Part shown: positions 1 to 6,458 of the stretch, in pieces
Numbering within the stretch: the stretch's first letter is position 1
Layout: the number at the start of each line of letters is the position of its first letter
Assembly: GCA_015222115.1 (NCBI GenBank)
Contig: JADFUO010000301.1
Location: forward strand, 1-6,458
Direction: 5' to 3'
Length of the DNA: 6,458 nt
Origin: Bacteroidota bacterium
GTDB lineage: Bacteria > Bacteroidota > Bacteroidia > Bacteroidales > JADFUO01
Notes under the pieces: generated by a model
The model's input: only the letters and a program-made list of their open reading frames with translations
Database searches by the model: none
Told to the model about the DNA's origin: nothing
Translations under genes and position numbers: made by a program

Positions 1-1
1 A

Positions 2-85
2 GAATGGCTTTGGAGGTCATTGTCTTATATGAAATTTCAGCCAATAAAGTTAGATAGAAATAAATTAAATCAAGTCATTGGATGA
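2..85 (+). CDS. C-terminal end of a probable DUF418-family membrane protein (5' end outside window)
   Basis: Frame 2 is open from the left edge to a TGA at 83-85 and encodes 27 residues beginning EWLWRSLSYMKFQPIKL. The pattern GPxEWLWRxLTYxxxxPL is, from memory, how many DUF418 proteins end (the YeiB-like group of multi-pass inner-membrane proteins of poorly known function, often fused to an acyltransferase-like N-terminal half). The visible piece matches from EWLWRSL to QPIKL and then has a short polar tail of about ten residues. Only 18 bases separate its stop from the next start, so it is probably co-transcribed with the nitroreductase gene. The fragment is too short to exclude another family, and nothing can be said about the rest of the protein. 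The other two forward frames close early (frame 1 at 55-57) and look like no known protein. Confidence 0.66.
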   Translation, partial: EWLWRSLSYMKFQPIKLDRNKLNQVIG

Positions 86-103
86 GTATTAAAAATTTAT
101 AAT

Positions 104-706
104 ATGCTAAAATCTCTTATTGAAAAAAATCGTAGCTACCGGAGATTTCATCAGGAACATAATATTCCTTTTGAATCCCTTAAAGAATTAATTAATTTGG
201 CAAGATTATCCCCTTCCGGAGGAAATCTTCAGCCATTGAAATTTTTTATTTCCAATACTCCCGAAAAAAATAAACTTATTTTTCCACATCTCAAATGGGC
301 AGGTTATTTAAAGGGTTGGAACGGCCCCGAAGAAGGTGAAAGACCATCTGCTTATATTATTATTCTTGGGAATTTGAACTACAAAAAAGTTATTGAATAT
401 GATGTGGGAATTGCCGCACAAAGCATTTTACTCGGTGCAGTAGAAAAAGGTTTGGGAGGGTGTATAATCGGTTCTATCCAAAGAAATGAACTTCATAAAA
501 TTTTAAATTTGCCGGATAATTTCCGTATTTTGTTAATAATTGCCTTGGGCAATCCTAAGGAAAAAGTAATTATTGAACCTGTTAAAGAAAATAATATTGA
601 GTACTGGAGAGACAGCAATGGCATTCATCATGTTCCTAAAAGAAGCCTGGATGAATTGATTATAAACATTATAAATTTAGGAACTGTTTTCAAAAAACAC
701 ATTTAA
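104..706 (+). CDS. Nitroreductase-family flavoprotein (FMN-dependent oxidoreductase)
   Basis: This 200-residue protein has the size and motif order of the FMN-binding nitroreductase family, cytoplasmic homodimers that pass electrons from NAD(P)H through FMN to nitro compounds, quinones or other acceptors. The N-terminal RSYRRF (residues 10-15) is the usual Arg-Ser-x-Arg-x-Phe FMN-phosphate motif. SPSGGNLQP (36-44) is the conserved S-P-S-G-x-N-x-Q-P loop over the flavin. A helix DVGIAAQSILLGAVEKGLGG (100-119) followed by CIIGSIQR matches the second conserved block, and LGNPKEK near residue 147 is the late Gly-x-Pro turn. The ATG at 104 starts just before the first motif; no Shine-Dalgarno is seen, only an A/T-rich leader, as is usual in Bacteroidetes. 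It lies 18 bases after the DUF418-like stop, so the two probably share a transcript. The physiological substrate cannot be told from sequence. Family assignment is firm; specific activity is unknown. Confidence 0.93.
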   Translation: MLKSLIEKNRSYRRFHQEHNIPFESLKELINLARLSPSGGNLQPLKFFISNTPEKNKLIFPHLKWAGYLKGWNGPEEGERPSAYIIILGNLNYKKVIEYDVGIAAQSILLGAVEKGLGGCIIGSIQRNELHKILNLPDNFRILLIIALGNPKEKVIIEPVKENNIEYWRDSNGIHHVPKRSLDELIINIINLGTVFKKHI

Positions 707-758
707 AAAACGTTAACAATAATTCAACCTTATTTTAATTTCGATGAAGTTTTTATTG

Positions 759-766
759 TAAATTTG
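759..766 (+). promoter_or_regulatory. Candidate Bacteroidetes-type -7 promoter box for mutAB
   Basis: TAAATTTG fits the TAnnTTTG consensus of the -7 element recognised by the primary sigma factor of Bacteroidetes. It lies about 60 bases upstream of the mutA ATG, which would put the transcript start near 770-775 and give a leader of roughly 50 bases. The upstream TTTG (-33) partner is not well matched at the expected distance (bases about 736-740 read TAATT). The call rests on one box in AT-rich DNA, where chance matches occur. Confidence 0.42.
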
Positions 767-772
767 CAAACC

Positions 773-797
773 GTTTGAAAACTAACTGTTTTTAAAC
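773..797 (+). promoter_or_regulatory. Stem-loop in the predicted mutAB leader
   Basis: GTTTGAAAAC (773-782) pairs over all ten positions with GTTTTTAAAC (788-797), with one G-U pair (777/793) and a five-base loop TAACT. It starts close to the transcription start predicted from the TAAATTTG box, so it would sit at the very 5' end of the mutAB mRNA. There it could protect the transcript or modulate initiation. It has no T tract after it and a GC-poor stem, which argues against an intrinsic terminator for the nitroreductase gene. It lacks any cobalamin-riboswitch hallmark. The structure is seen directly; the function is inferred. Confidence 0.4.
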
Positions 798-824
798 CCG
801 TTGAAAAATAAAATATTTATAAAA

Positions 825-2714
825 ATGGATTCAAAAAAGAAAGATCCCGCCAAATTATTTTCAGAATTTCCACCGGTTTTAACTGAGCAATGGGAAGAAA
901 AAATCAAAAAAGACCTAAAAGGTGCTGATTATGATAAAAAGTTAATTTGGAAAACAAACGAAAATTTTAACCTTAAGCCCTATTACAGAAGTGAAGATTT
1001 AAAAGATATTAGTTATCTTGATGATGTTTTCCCTGGAGATTTTCCATTCGCAAGAGGAAATAAAAAAAATAAAAATGATTGGTATATCCGCCAGGATATT
1101 GATGCAAAAGATATTAAAAAAGCAAATATAAAAGCATTGGATATACTAATGAAAGGTGTTAACTCACTGGGATTAATTCTTGATGATAAAACCGAACCAA
1201 CCATTAAAGGAATTGAAAGACTTCTGGAAAATATTTTTGCCGACGCTGTTGAACTCAATTTTATTTGTGGCGATTATTCGTATAAAGTTTTGGAAATAAT
1301 TGAAACTCTTGTAAAAAAATATAATCGCGACCTTGAAAAAATCAAAGGTTCGGTTGATTTTGACCCGCTGGGTTATTTCAGCTTAAGAGGTAATTTCAGG
1401 CAATCAGAGGAATTTGCTTTTGACCGGTGTTTCGAGCTTATAAAAAAAGTTAACCATCTGCCTCACTATCGTGTGATAGCTGTAAACGGACAATTTTTCC
1501 ACAATTCCGGTTCTTCAATTGTTGAAGAGCTTGCTTTCAGTCTTACAGCTGGCAGTGAATATCTTACACAGCTTACAAACAGGGGATTAACTATTGACGA
1601 AGTTGCACCACGTATAAAGTTTAATTTTGCAGTGGGTTCAAATTATTTTATAGAAATTGCAAAGATAAGGGCAGCACGAACATTGTGGGCAAATATTGTT
1701 AATGCTTATGGTCCCGAACACATTGGCATCACCCAAATGCACGTTCATTCTGTTACTTCCGATTGGAATAAAACAATTTACGACCCTTATGTAAACATGC
1801 TCAGAACTACTACCGAAGCAATGTCATCAATTATCGGAGGTACGGATTCCTTAGTGGTTAAAGGTTTTAATACAGCTTATGAAGAACCTACTGATTTCTC
1901 CGAACGCATCGCCCGGAGCCAGCAACTGTTACTTAAAGAAGAATCATACTTTGACAAAGTCGTTGACCCTGCAGCAGGTTCATATTATATTGAAAATTTA
2001 ACTAACTCAATTGCTGAAGAAGCATGGAAATTGTTTCTTGAAGTTGATGAACTCGGAGGTTATCTTGAAGCATTCAAAAAAGGATTTATACAATCAAAAA
2101 TTAAAGAAACTGCCAGAAAAAAGGATTTGGATATTGCAACAAGAAAAGAAAGTTTGCTGGGAACAAACCAATTCCCCAATTTCAATGAACATATTGATAA
2201 AGAATTAAATCCGTCAATATTTGAACCTGAAAATTTAACCGGAGATGATGCAATTGTTGAAACTTTAAAACCTTACAGAGGGGCACAGGTATTTGAGATT
2301 CTCCGGTATAAAACCGATATATTTGCAATTAAAAACAAGCGCCCGGTTGTATTTATGCTAACTTATGGAAATCCGGCAAAACGAAAAGCAAGAGCAGCAT
2401 TTTCATGTAACTTTTTTGCATGTGCCGGTTTTAAAGTTATTGATAATCCCGGATTTAAAACTATTGATGAAGGAATAAAATCATGTATAAATGCCAAAGC
2501 TGATATTGTTGTGATTTGCAGTTCGGATGATGAATATGCTGAAATTGCACCTGAAATTTTTGATAAATTAAAAGACAAACCAATTATTGTTGTTGCAGGT
2601 TATCCAAAGAATATTATTGATGAATTAAAAGCAAAAGGAATACAGCATTTTGTTCACGTAAAATCCAATGTTTTGGAAACATTGCGGAAGTTTCAGGAAG
2701 AACTATGTTATTAG
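825..2714 (+). CDS. mutA: Methylmalonyl-CoA mutase small (beta) subunit
   Basis: This is the non-catalytic partner of the adenosylcobalamin-dependent mutase that interconverts succinyl-CoA and (R)-methylmalonyl-CoA in the cytoplasm. The protein has 629 residues from the ATG at 825, normal for the family. The N-terminal segment (about 1-60) wraps the partner in known structures. The central TIM barrel (about 80-470) carries family blocks such as VNGQFFHNSGSS (220-231), APRIKFNFAVGSNYF (261-275) and EPTDFSERIARSQQLLL (354-370). The C-terminal flavodoxin-like domain (about 505-629) aligns with the B12 domain of MutB, but where MutB has DGHDRG this protein reads NPAKRKARA (516-524), so the cobalt-ligating histidine is absent, as expected for this subunit. 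The frame can be extended in-frame to a TTG at 801 (eight extra residues, MKNKIFIK). The ATG after an A-rich stretch is preferred because homologues begin near DPAKLF and an ATG is available. mutB follows 36 bases after the stop, so the pair is an operon. Confidence 0.96.
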   Translation: MDSKKKDPAKLFSEFPPVLTEQWEEKIKKDLKGADYDKKLIWKTNENFNLKPYYRSEDLKDISYLDDVFPGDFPFARGNKKNKNDWYIRQDIDAKDIKKANIKALDILMKGVNSLGLILDDKTEPTIKGIERLLENIFADAVELNFICGDYSYKVLEIIETLVKKYNRDLEKIKGSVDFDPLGYFSLRGNFRQSEEFAFDRCFELIKKVNHLPHYRVIAVNGQFFHNSGSSIVEELAFSLTAGSEYLTQLTNRGLTIDEVAPRIKFNFAVGSNYFIEIAKIRAARTLWANIVNAYGPEHIGITQMHVHSVTSDWNKTIYDPYVNMLRTTTEAMSSIIGGTDSLVVKGFNTAYEEPTDFSERIARSQQLLLKEESYFDKVVDPAAGSYYIENLTNSIAEEAWKLFLEVDELGGYLEAFKKGFIQSKIKETARKKDLDIATRKESLLGTNQFPNFNEHIDKELNPSIFEPENLTGDDAIVETLKPYRGAQVFEILRYKTDIFAIKNKRPVVFMLTYGNPAKRKARAAFSCNFFACAGFKVIDNPGFKTIDEGIKSCINAKADIVVICSSDDEYAEIAPEIFDKLKDKPIIVVAGYPKNIIDELKAKGIQHFVHVKSNVLETLRKFQEELCY

Positions 2715-2750
2715 TTAAATGTTAACCATTGATATTTAAAAAATAAAGAA

Positions 2751-4907
2751 ATGAAACCGAATTTCAAAAATATAAATTTCCAATCTTCACCGAAATCTTC
2801 ATTATCAGGCAAGGAATGGAAAAAGGAAAATCACATTTCTTCTAATTGGATGACACCTGAAAGAATTCCCGTAAAATCCGTTTTCACAAAAGATGACCTG
2901 TTGGGTTTGGAGCATCTGGAATATGCTGCCGGTATTCCACCATATTTAAGAGGACCCTATTCCACGATGTATGTAATGCGTCCGTGGACAATTCGTCAGT
3001 ATGCCGGATTTTCCACTGCCGAAGAATCTAATGCGTTTTATCGTAGGAATCTTGCAGCAGGACAAAAAGGGCTTTCCATTGCATTTGACCTGCCAACACA
3101 TCGCGGTTATGATTCTGACCATGAAAGAGTAGTCGGTGATGTTGGTAAAGCCGGCGTTGCTATTGATTCAATTCTTGATATGGAAATACTTTTTGACCAG
3201 ATACCCTTAGATAAAATGTCGGTTTCAATGACCATGAACGGGGCAGTTTTACCTGTTCTTGCTTTTTATATTGTAGCCGGACTGGAACAGGGAGTTTCAT
3301 TAAAACAGTTAAGCGGCACAATACAGAACGATATTTTAAAAGAATTCATGGTGCGAAACACATATATTTATCCGCCATTACCGTCAATGCGTATCATTGC
3401 CGATATTTTCAAGTTTACTTCCGAAAAAATGTCGAAATTCAATTCTATAAGTATCAGCGGTTATCATATACAGGAGGCAGGTGCAACAGCAGATATTGAA
3501 CTTGCTTATACCCTTGCTGACGGATTGGAATATCTACGCGCAGGTGTAAATGCAGGATTAAATATTGACACTTTTGCTCCGCGTATTTCTTTTTTCTGGG
3601 GAATAGGCATGAATCATTTTATGGAAATTGCCAAAATGCGTGCCGCAAGGATGCTCTGGGCAAAAATTGTAAAACAGTTTAATCCGAAAAATTCTAAATC
3701 TTTAGCTTTAAGAACTCACTGCCAGACTTCCGGCTGGAGCTTAACGGAACAGACTCCTTTCAATAATGTTGCACGTACATGTATTGAAGCAATGGGAGCA
3801 GTTTTGGGACATACTCAGTCACTTCATACAAATGCCCTTGACGAAGCTATTGCTTTACCTACGGATTTTTCTGCACGTATTGCAAGAAACACCCAGATAT
3901 ACATACAGGAAGAAACTAATGTATGCCGTTCAGTTGACCCTTGGGCAGGCTCATATTTTGTTGAATCATTAACAAATGATATTGCTCATAAAGCATGGGA
4001 ATTAATTCAGGAAGTTGAAGAATTAGGCGGAATGACTAAAGCAATTGAAACGGGAGTTCCTAAAATGAAAATTGAAGAAGCGTCAGCCCGTAAGCAAGCC
4101 AGAATAGATTCACACAAAGATACAATCGTTGGTATTAATAAATACCGCTTGGAAAAAGAAGACCCGATTGAAATTCTTGAAGTTGACAATACTGCTGTCA
4201 GACAAGCTCAGATTAAGAGACTGCAAAAATTAAAATCCGAAAGAAATAATGAAGATGTTCAAAAAGCCCTTGACGCAATAACAGAAGCATGTAAAACCAG
4301 TAAAGGCAATCTTTTGGAATTATCAATTGATGCTGCCAGAAAACGTGCTACTCTTGGCGAAATTTCATATGCTTGTGAAAAAGTTTTTAGAAGATATAAA
4401 GCTGTAATACGTTCTGTTTCCGGCGTTTACTCATCAGAATCAAAAAATGATAAAACATTTAAAAAAGCATGTAAAATGGCTGATGAATTTGCAAAATTAG
4501 AGGGACGCAGGCCAAGGATAATAATTGCTAAAATGGGACAGGACGGGCATGACCGCGGAGCTAAAGTGGTTGCTTCAGGGTATGCGGATATTGGTTTTGA
4601 TGTTGATATAGGACCGCTATTCCAGACACCTGCCGAAGTTGCACGTCAGGCAATTGAAAATGATGTTCATATTATAGGAGTATCAAGCCTTGCTGCAGGT
4701 CATAAAACTTTAGTCCCGCAACTGATTGAAGAATTGAAAAAATCAGGAAGAGAAGATATTTTAATAAACGTTGGAGGAGTAATTCCACATCAGGACTACG
4801 ATTTCCTTTACAAAGCAGGCGTAGTTGCTATCTTTGGACCTGGCACTGTAATTTCCGAAGCAGGTATTAAAATGCTTGAAATTTTGATTGAATCGAGGAA
4901 AGGATAG
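2751..4907 (+). CDS. mutB: Methylmalonyl-CoA mutase large (alpha, catalytic) subunit
   Basis: This is the catalytic, adenosylcobalamin-binding subunit, 718 residues and full length. It carries out the radical carbon-skeleton rearrangement of (R)-methylmalonyl-CoA to succinyl-CoA or the reverse. The TIM barrel (about 70-400) holds [18 protein letters not shown] (80-97), in which Tyr84 corresponds to Tyr89 of the Propionibacterium shermanii enzyme. It also holds Gln192 and Arg202 in the block [20 protein letters not shown] (190-209), and His239 in SGYHIQEAG, matching the known residues Gln197, Arg207 and His244. The C-terminal B12 domain (about 587-718) has DGHDRG (598-603), with His600 the lower axial cobalt ligand, then Ser645 in GVSSLAAGH and NVGGVIP (673-679), the full DxHxxG...SxL...GG signature of base-off binding. 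No key residue is missing, so the enzyme should be active. The ATG follows AAATAAAGAA without a true Shine-Dalgarno. It is co-transcribed with mutA. No epimerase or MeaB-type G protein follows; the next gene is on the other strand. Confidence 0.98.
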   Translation: MKPNFKNINFQSSPKSSLSGKEWKKENHISSNWMTPERIPVKSVFTKDDLLGLEHLEYAAGIPPYLRGPYSTMYVMRPWTIRQYAGFSTAEESNAFYRRNLAAGQKGLSIAFDLPTHRGYDSDHERVVGDVGKAGVAIDSILDMEILFDQIPLDKMSVSMTMNGAVLPVLAFYIVAGLEQGVSLKQLSGTIQNDILKEFMVRNTYIYPPLPSMRIIADIFKFTSEKMSKFNSISISGYHIQEAGATADIELAYTLADGLEYLRAGVNAGLNIDTFAPRISFFWGIGMNHFMEIAKMRAARMLWAKIVKQFNPKNSKSLALRTHCQTSGWSLTEQTPFNNVARTCIEAMGAVLGHTQSLHTNALDEAIALPTDFSARIARNTQIYIQEETNVCRSVDPWAGSYFVESLTNDIAHKAWELIQEVEELGGMTKAIETGVPKMKIEEASARKQARIDSHKDTIVGINKYRLEKEDPIEILEVDNTAVRQAQIKRLQKLKSERNNEDVQKALDAITEACKTSKGNLLELSIDAARKRATLGEISYACEKVFRRYKAVIRSVSGVYSSESKNDKTFKKACKMADEFAKLEGRRPRIIIAKMGQDGHDRGAKVVASGYADIGFDVDIGPLFQTPAEVARQAIENDVHIIGVSSLAAGHKTLVPQLIEELKKSGREDILINVGGVIPHQDYDFLYKAGVVAIFGPGTVISEAGIKMLEILIESRKG

Positions 4908-4910
4908 GCA

Positions 4911-4938
4911 GTAGAGACATGCCAAGGCGTGTCTCTAC
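4911..4938. repeat. GTAGAGAC-type intergenic palindrome between convergent genes
   Basis: Arms GTAGAGACATGCC (4911-4923) and GGCGTGTCTCTAC (4926-4938) are complementary at 12 of 13 positions around a central AA. The one exception (4920/4929) is a T-G pair in + strand RNA but an A-C mismatch in - strand RNA. It starts three bases after the mutB stop and covers the stop codon of the opposing gene. Short palindromes with GTAGAGAC/GTCTCTAC ends recur between genes of Bacteroidetes and cyanobacteria, as I recall them, so this is probably one copy of a dispersed REP-like element. It may also end transcription from both sides, but there is no T tract on either flank, so intrinsic termination is only a weak possibility. 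Only one copy lies in this window. Confidence 0.72.
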
Positions 4939-6458
4939 TCAACCGGTTCCCATTCAGCAAAATGGTCAACGATAATATTTGTTTTTGGGTCTGTTGTCCA
5001 AAATTCATTTGAATTATATGTCCAGCTCATTGTTTCGGAGCCACCGCCACTTTCGGTTGTGATTAAATATCTGTTTGAAAGATGTCCGAAATAATTTGCC
5101 TGATTTCGCGGTGAACTACTATCACCGCCACTTGGGTCAACAGGTATCCAGCCATATCCCGGCAAGTAAATTTCCACCCAGCGATGAAAAACATCATCCA
5201 TACATGCATCATCACCACGGATAACTACTGAGCCCACATATCTTGCAGGCAAGCCGGCAGCCCGGCACATTGCAATATAAATAAAAGCATATTCCGAGCA
5301 TGAACCGTTTCCACGGGCAAGAACAGTAGGAGCTGTATTCCATCCACCCTGCATTTCGTAATACATATTTTTCATCAGATAATTATAAATATTCCGTGCA
5401 ATCCAATACGGATTTTTTTCATCTCCAACAGCTTCTTTAACTGCATTTTGAATCACATGATGGTCATACTGGTATTTTTCGTTATTCTCTAAATATTTGG
5501 TTTTGATTTCCGAGGGAATTTCATTCATGCTACCTACTTCCTCAGGATAGATAAAATATCTTACATCATAAGTATTAACAGTCAATTTCATTTCTGAATT
5601 TTTTATCTCGCCCTGTTTTATATTTTGATAAGAAAAATGAGCTGTTTCCTGTCCCCATTTATCCATAAGAAAATTAGCAGGTTCGGGTGAAAAATCAATT
5701 ATACCTGTAATTGTCTGATTAGGACGATCGGAAGGGATTGCAAAATATACATCAGCGGTTATCACATCACCAGGACCAAAATTAGTTATCTGATGATAGA
5801 AAGTTACTTTTGATTTTTTTTCCTTACTTCTTTTGTATTTTTCTCCATCACGAATTTTTAACTGATAAATTTTATCGTTCTGATAATCAATAGCCCAGAG
5901 ATTTTCACCATCATAAGTCAATCCTCTTGTAAAAGGGCCGGGTGCTTCACAAACAATTAATACGTTTCCTGTTTCGGGATCAACCATATAAATTTCATCA
6001 TATGACCTGTCGGAGACCCATAAATATTTACCGTCAAATGTCAGTCCTCTTGGATCTCTTGCAGGAGACTTAAATGACTTGATTGTTGTGCCGTCATCCG
6101 GGCTGAACTGAATAATTTCATCCGAATCATTATCAACACACCAAAGATATTTTCCATCCCAGGTTAAGCCCCTTGGTGTTGACGAAGGCGACTTGATGGT
6201 TCTTAAAATTGTTCCGTTTTCAGGATTTATCCGGTAAATTTTACCATCATAGTTTTCGGATAAAGGAATACCGCCTTTAACATCTGCATTCCAAAGTGCT
6301 TCGCCATCCCAAGCCAATCCCATGGGCCAGTATGCCGGTGCCTGAATATCCCTGATTATATTTCCGTTTTGGGGATTAATACAATAAAGTTTATCGGTTT
6401 TTTTGTCTGCAAGCCACAGATGTTTTCCGTCAAAAGTTAAACCGGTGGGAAAAGAGCC
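4935..6458 (-). CDS. Beta-propeller repeat protein with C-terminal transglutaminase-like domain (5' end outside window)
   Basis: The frame is open from the right edge to a TAG at 4937-4935, giving 507 visible residues. An internal ATG at 6323 lies inside a repeat and is not the true start. Residues about 1-208 are five repeats of the form GLTxDGxxLWxxDxxxxxIYxIxPxxG, typical of NHL/YncE-like propeller blades. After a charged linker (RSKEKKSK, about 210-217) comes a beta-rich segment (about 218-310) that may be an Ig-like fold. The transglutaminase-like core follows (about 345-445): Cys387 in GNGSCSEYA (codon 5300-5298), His425 in DVFHRWVEIY (5186-5184) and Asp441 in WIPVDPSGG (5138-5136) form the expected catalytic triad. 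This superfamily includes proteases and amidases as well as cross-linking enzymes, so the reaction is not settled. The propeller suggests protein or glycan binding, probably outside the cytoplasm, but any signal peptide is off the window. It is convergent with mutB and functionally unlinked as far as visible. Confidence 0.9.
   Translation of the reverse strand, partial: GSFPTGLTFDGKHLWLADKKTDKLYCINPQNGNIIRDIQAPAYWPMGLAWDGEALWNADVKGGIPLSENYDGKIYRINPENGTILRTIKSPSSTPRGLTWDGKYLWCVDNDSDEIIQFSPDDGTTIKSFKSPARDPRGLTFDGKYLWVSDRSYDEIYMVDPETGNVLIVCEAPGPFTRGLTYDGENLWAIDYQNDKIYQLKIRDGEKYKRSKEKKSKVTFYHQITNFGPGDVITADVYFAIPSDRPNQTITGIIDFSPEPANFLMDKWGQETAHFSYQNIKQGEIKNSEMKLTVNTYDVRYFIYPEEVGSMNEIPSEIKTKYLENNEKYQYDHHVIQNAVKEAVGDEKNPYWIARNIYNYLMKNMYYEMQGGWNTAPTVLARGNGSCSEYAFIYIAMCRAAGLPARYVGSVVIRGDDACMDDVFHRWVEIYLPGYGWIPVDPSGGDSSSPRNQANYFGHLSNRYLITTESGGGSETMSWTYNSNEFWTTDPKTNIIVDHFAEWEPVE
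5835..6458 (-). repeat. Tandem propeller-blade repeats (period 41 codons)
   Basis: Within the transglutaminase-like gene, the GL(T/A)xDG motif recurs with its glycine codons beginning at 6443, 6320, 6170, 6047 and 5924. The steps are 123, 150, 123 and 123 bases, that is 41, 50, 41 and 41 codons. The longer step comes from nine extra residues (around KGGIPLSEN) inside the second repeat. Each unit carries LW, an Asp, an IY- or II-like strand, a PxxG turn and a Pro-rich end (SPSSTPR, SPARDPR, APGPFTR). Similarity is clear in protein but modest in DNA, so these are old duplications. The residues before the first GLT (GSFPT) look like the tail of a further upstream repeat, so the array continues beyond the window. 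Confidence 0.85.

Noticed and set aside
93..103. TATAAT-like sequence just before the nitroreductase start
   Set aside because: It abuts the ATG, leaving no room for a leader, and the Bacteroidetes housekeeping promoter differs (TAnnTTTG). It is expected by chance in A/T-rich DNA.
104..706. BluB (dimethylbenzimidazole synthase), a nitroreductase-fold enzyme that would link to B12
   Set aside because: The region after the flavin loop and the C-terminal part do not show BluB-type blocks as I recall them. The motifs fit a generic nitroreductase-family protein, and closeness to mutAB alone is not evidence.
707..824. Possible cobalamin riboswitch ahead of the B12-dependent mutase genes
   Set aside because: The gap is only 118 bases, AT-rich, and lacks a B12-box-like GCCACTG and the multi-stem layout. 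B12-using enzymes are also less often controlled this way than B12 transport or synthesis genes.
1013..1258. Antisense open frame of 81 codons within mutA, and similar short frames at 2011-2208, 2363-2578, 3766-3972 and 4007-4189
   Set aside because: They lie inside strongly conserved mutA and mutB coding sequence, encode low-complexity or family-free peptides and have no start signals of their own. They are shadows of the real frames.
825..2714. MutA B12-domain histidine loss as an inactivating mutation
   Set aside because: Lack of the DxHxxG motif is the normal state of the small subunit in heterodimeric methylmalonyl-CoA mutases; catalysis and cobalamin binding belong to MutB.
4911..4938. 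Classical rho-independent terminator
   Set aside because: The hairpin is strong, but no T-rich tract follows on either strand, so it is listed as a repeat element with only possible terminator activity.
4808..5008. Minus-strand open frame of 66 codons spanning the mutB end, the palindrome and the transglutaminase end
   Set aside because: It overlaps two well-supported genes in other frames and has no recognisable protein features.

Overview
The window reads as ordinary chromosome from an AT-rich bacterium of the Bacteroidetes (Bacteroidota). This rests on the A-rich, Shine-Dalgarno-free start regions, a TAnnTTTG-type promoter box ahead of the mutase operon, the Bacteroidetes-like mutase sequences and a GTAGAGAC-type intergenic palindrome. 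The lineage call is an inference from style, not from a marker gene. No rRNA, tRNA, CRISPR array, transposase or phage gene was seen.

Layout, left to right. Bases 2-85 are the last 27 codons of a gene that enters from the left; its ending resembles the C-terminus of DUF418 membrane proteins. It is followed after 18 bases by a complete 200-residue flavin nitroreductase-family gene (104-706). A 118-base gap (707-824) carries a candidate promoter box and a 10-bp hairpin. It leads into a two-gene operon for coenzyme-B12-dependent methylmalonyl-CoA mutase: mutA (825-2714, small subunit with a B12-type domain that has lost its ligand histidine) and mutB (2751-4907, catalytic subunit with all key residues in place). 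On the opposite strand, converging on mutB, lies the 3' part of a large gene (4935-6458, running off the right edge). It encodes at least five beta-propeller repeats, a beta-rich linker and a transglutaminase-like domain with an intact Cys-His-Asp triad. A near-perfect 28-base palindrome (4911-4938) fills the gap between the converging genes and supplies the stop codon of the transglutaminase gene.

How the genes work together. MutA and MutB form the heterodimer that interconverts succinyl-CoA and (R)-methylmalonyl-CoA, used in propionate formation from succinate or in propionyl-CoA breakdown. The epimerase, the decarboxylase/carboxylase and the MeaB-type chaperone are not in the window. The nitroreductase and the transglutaminase-like protein have no evident link to this pathway. 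I see no convincing new multi-gene system. The most interesting items are the propeller-transglutaminase protein, the palindrome that ends its reading frame, and the hairpin at the predicted 5' end of the mutAB transcript.
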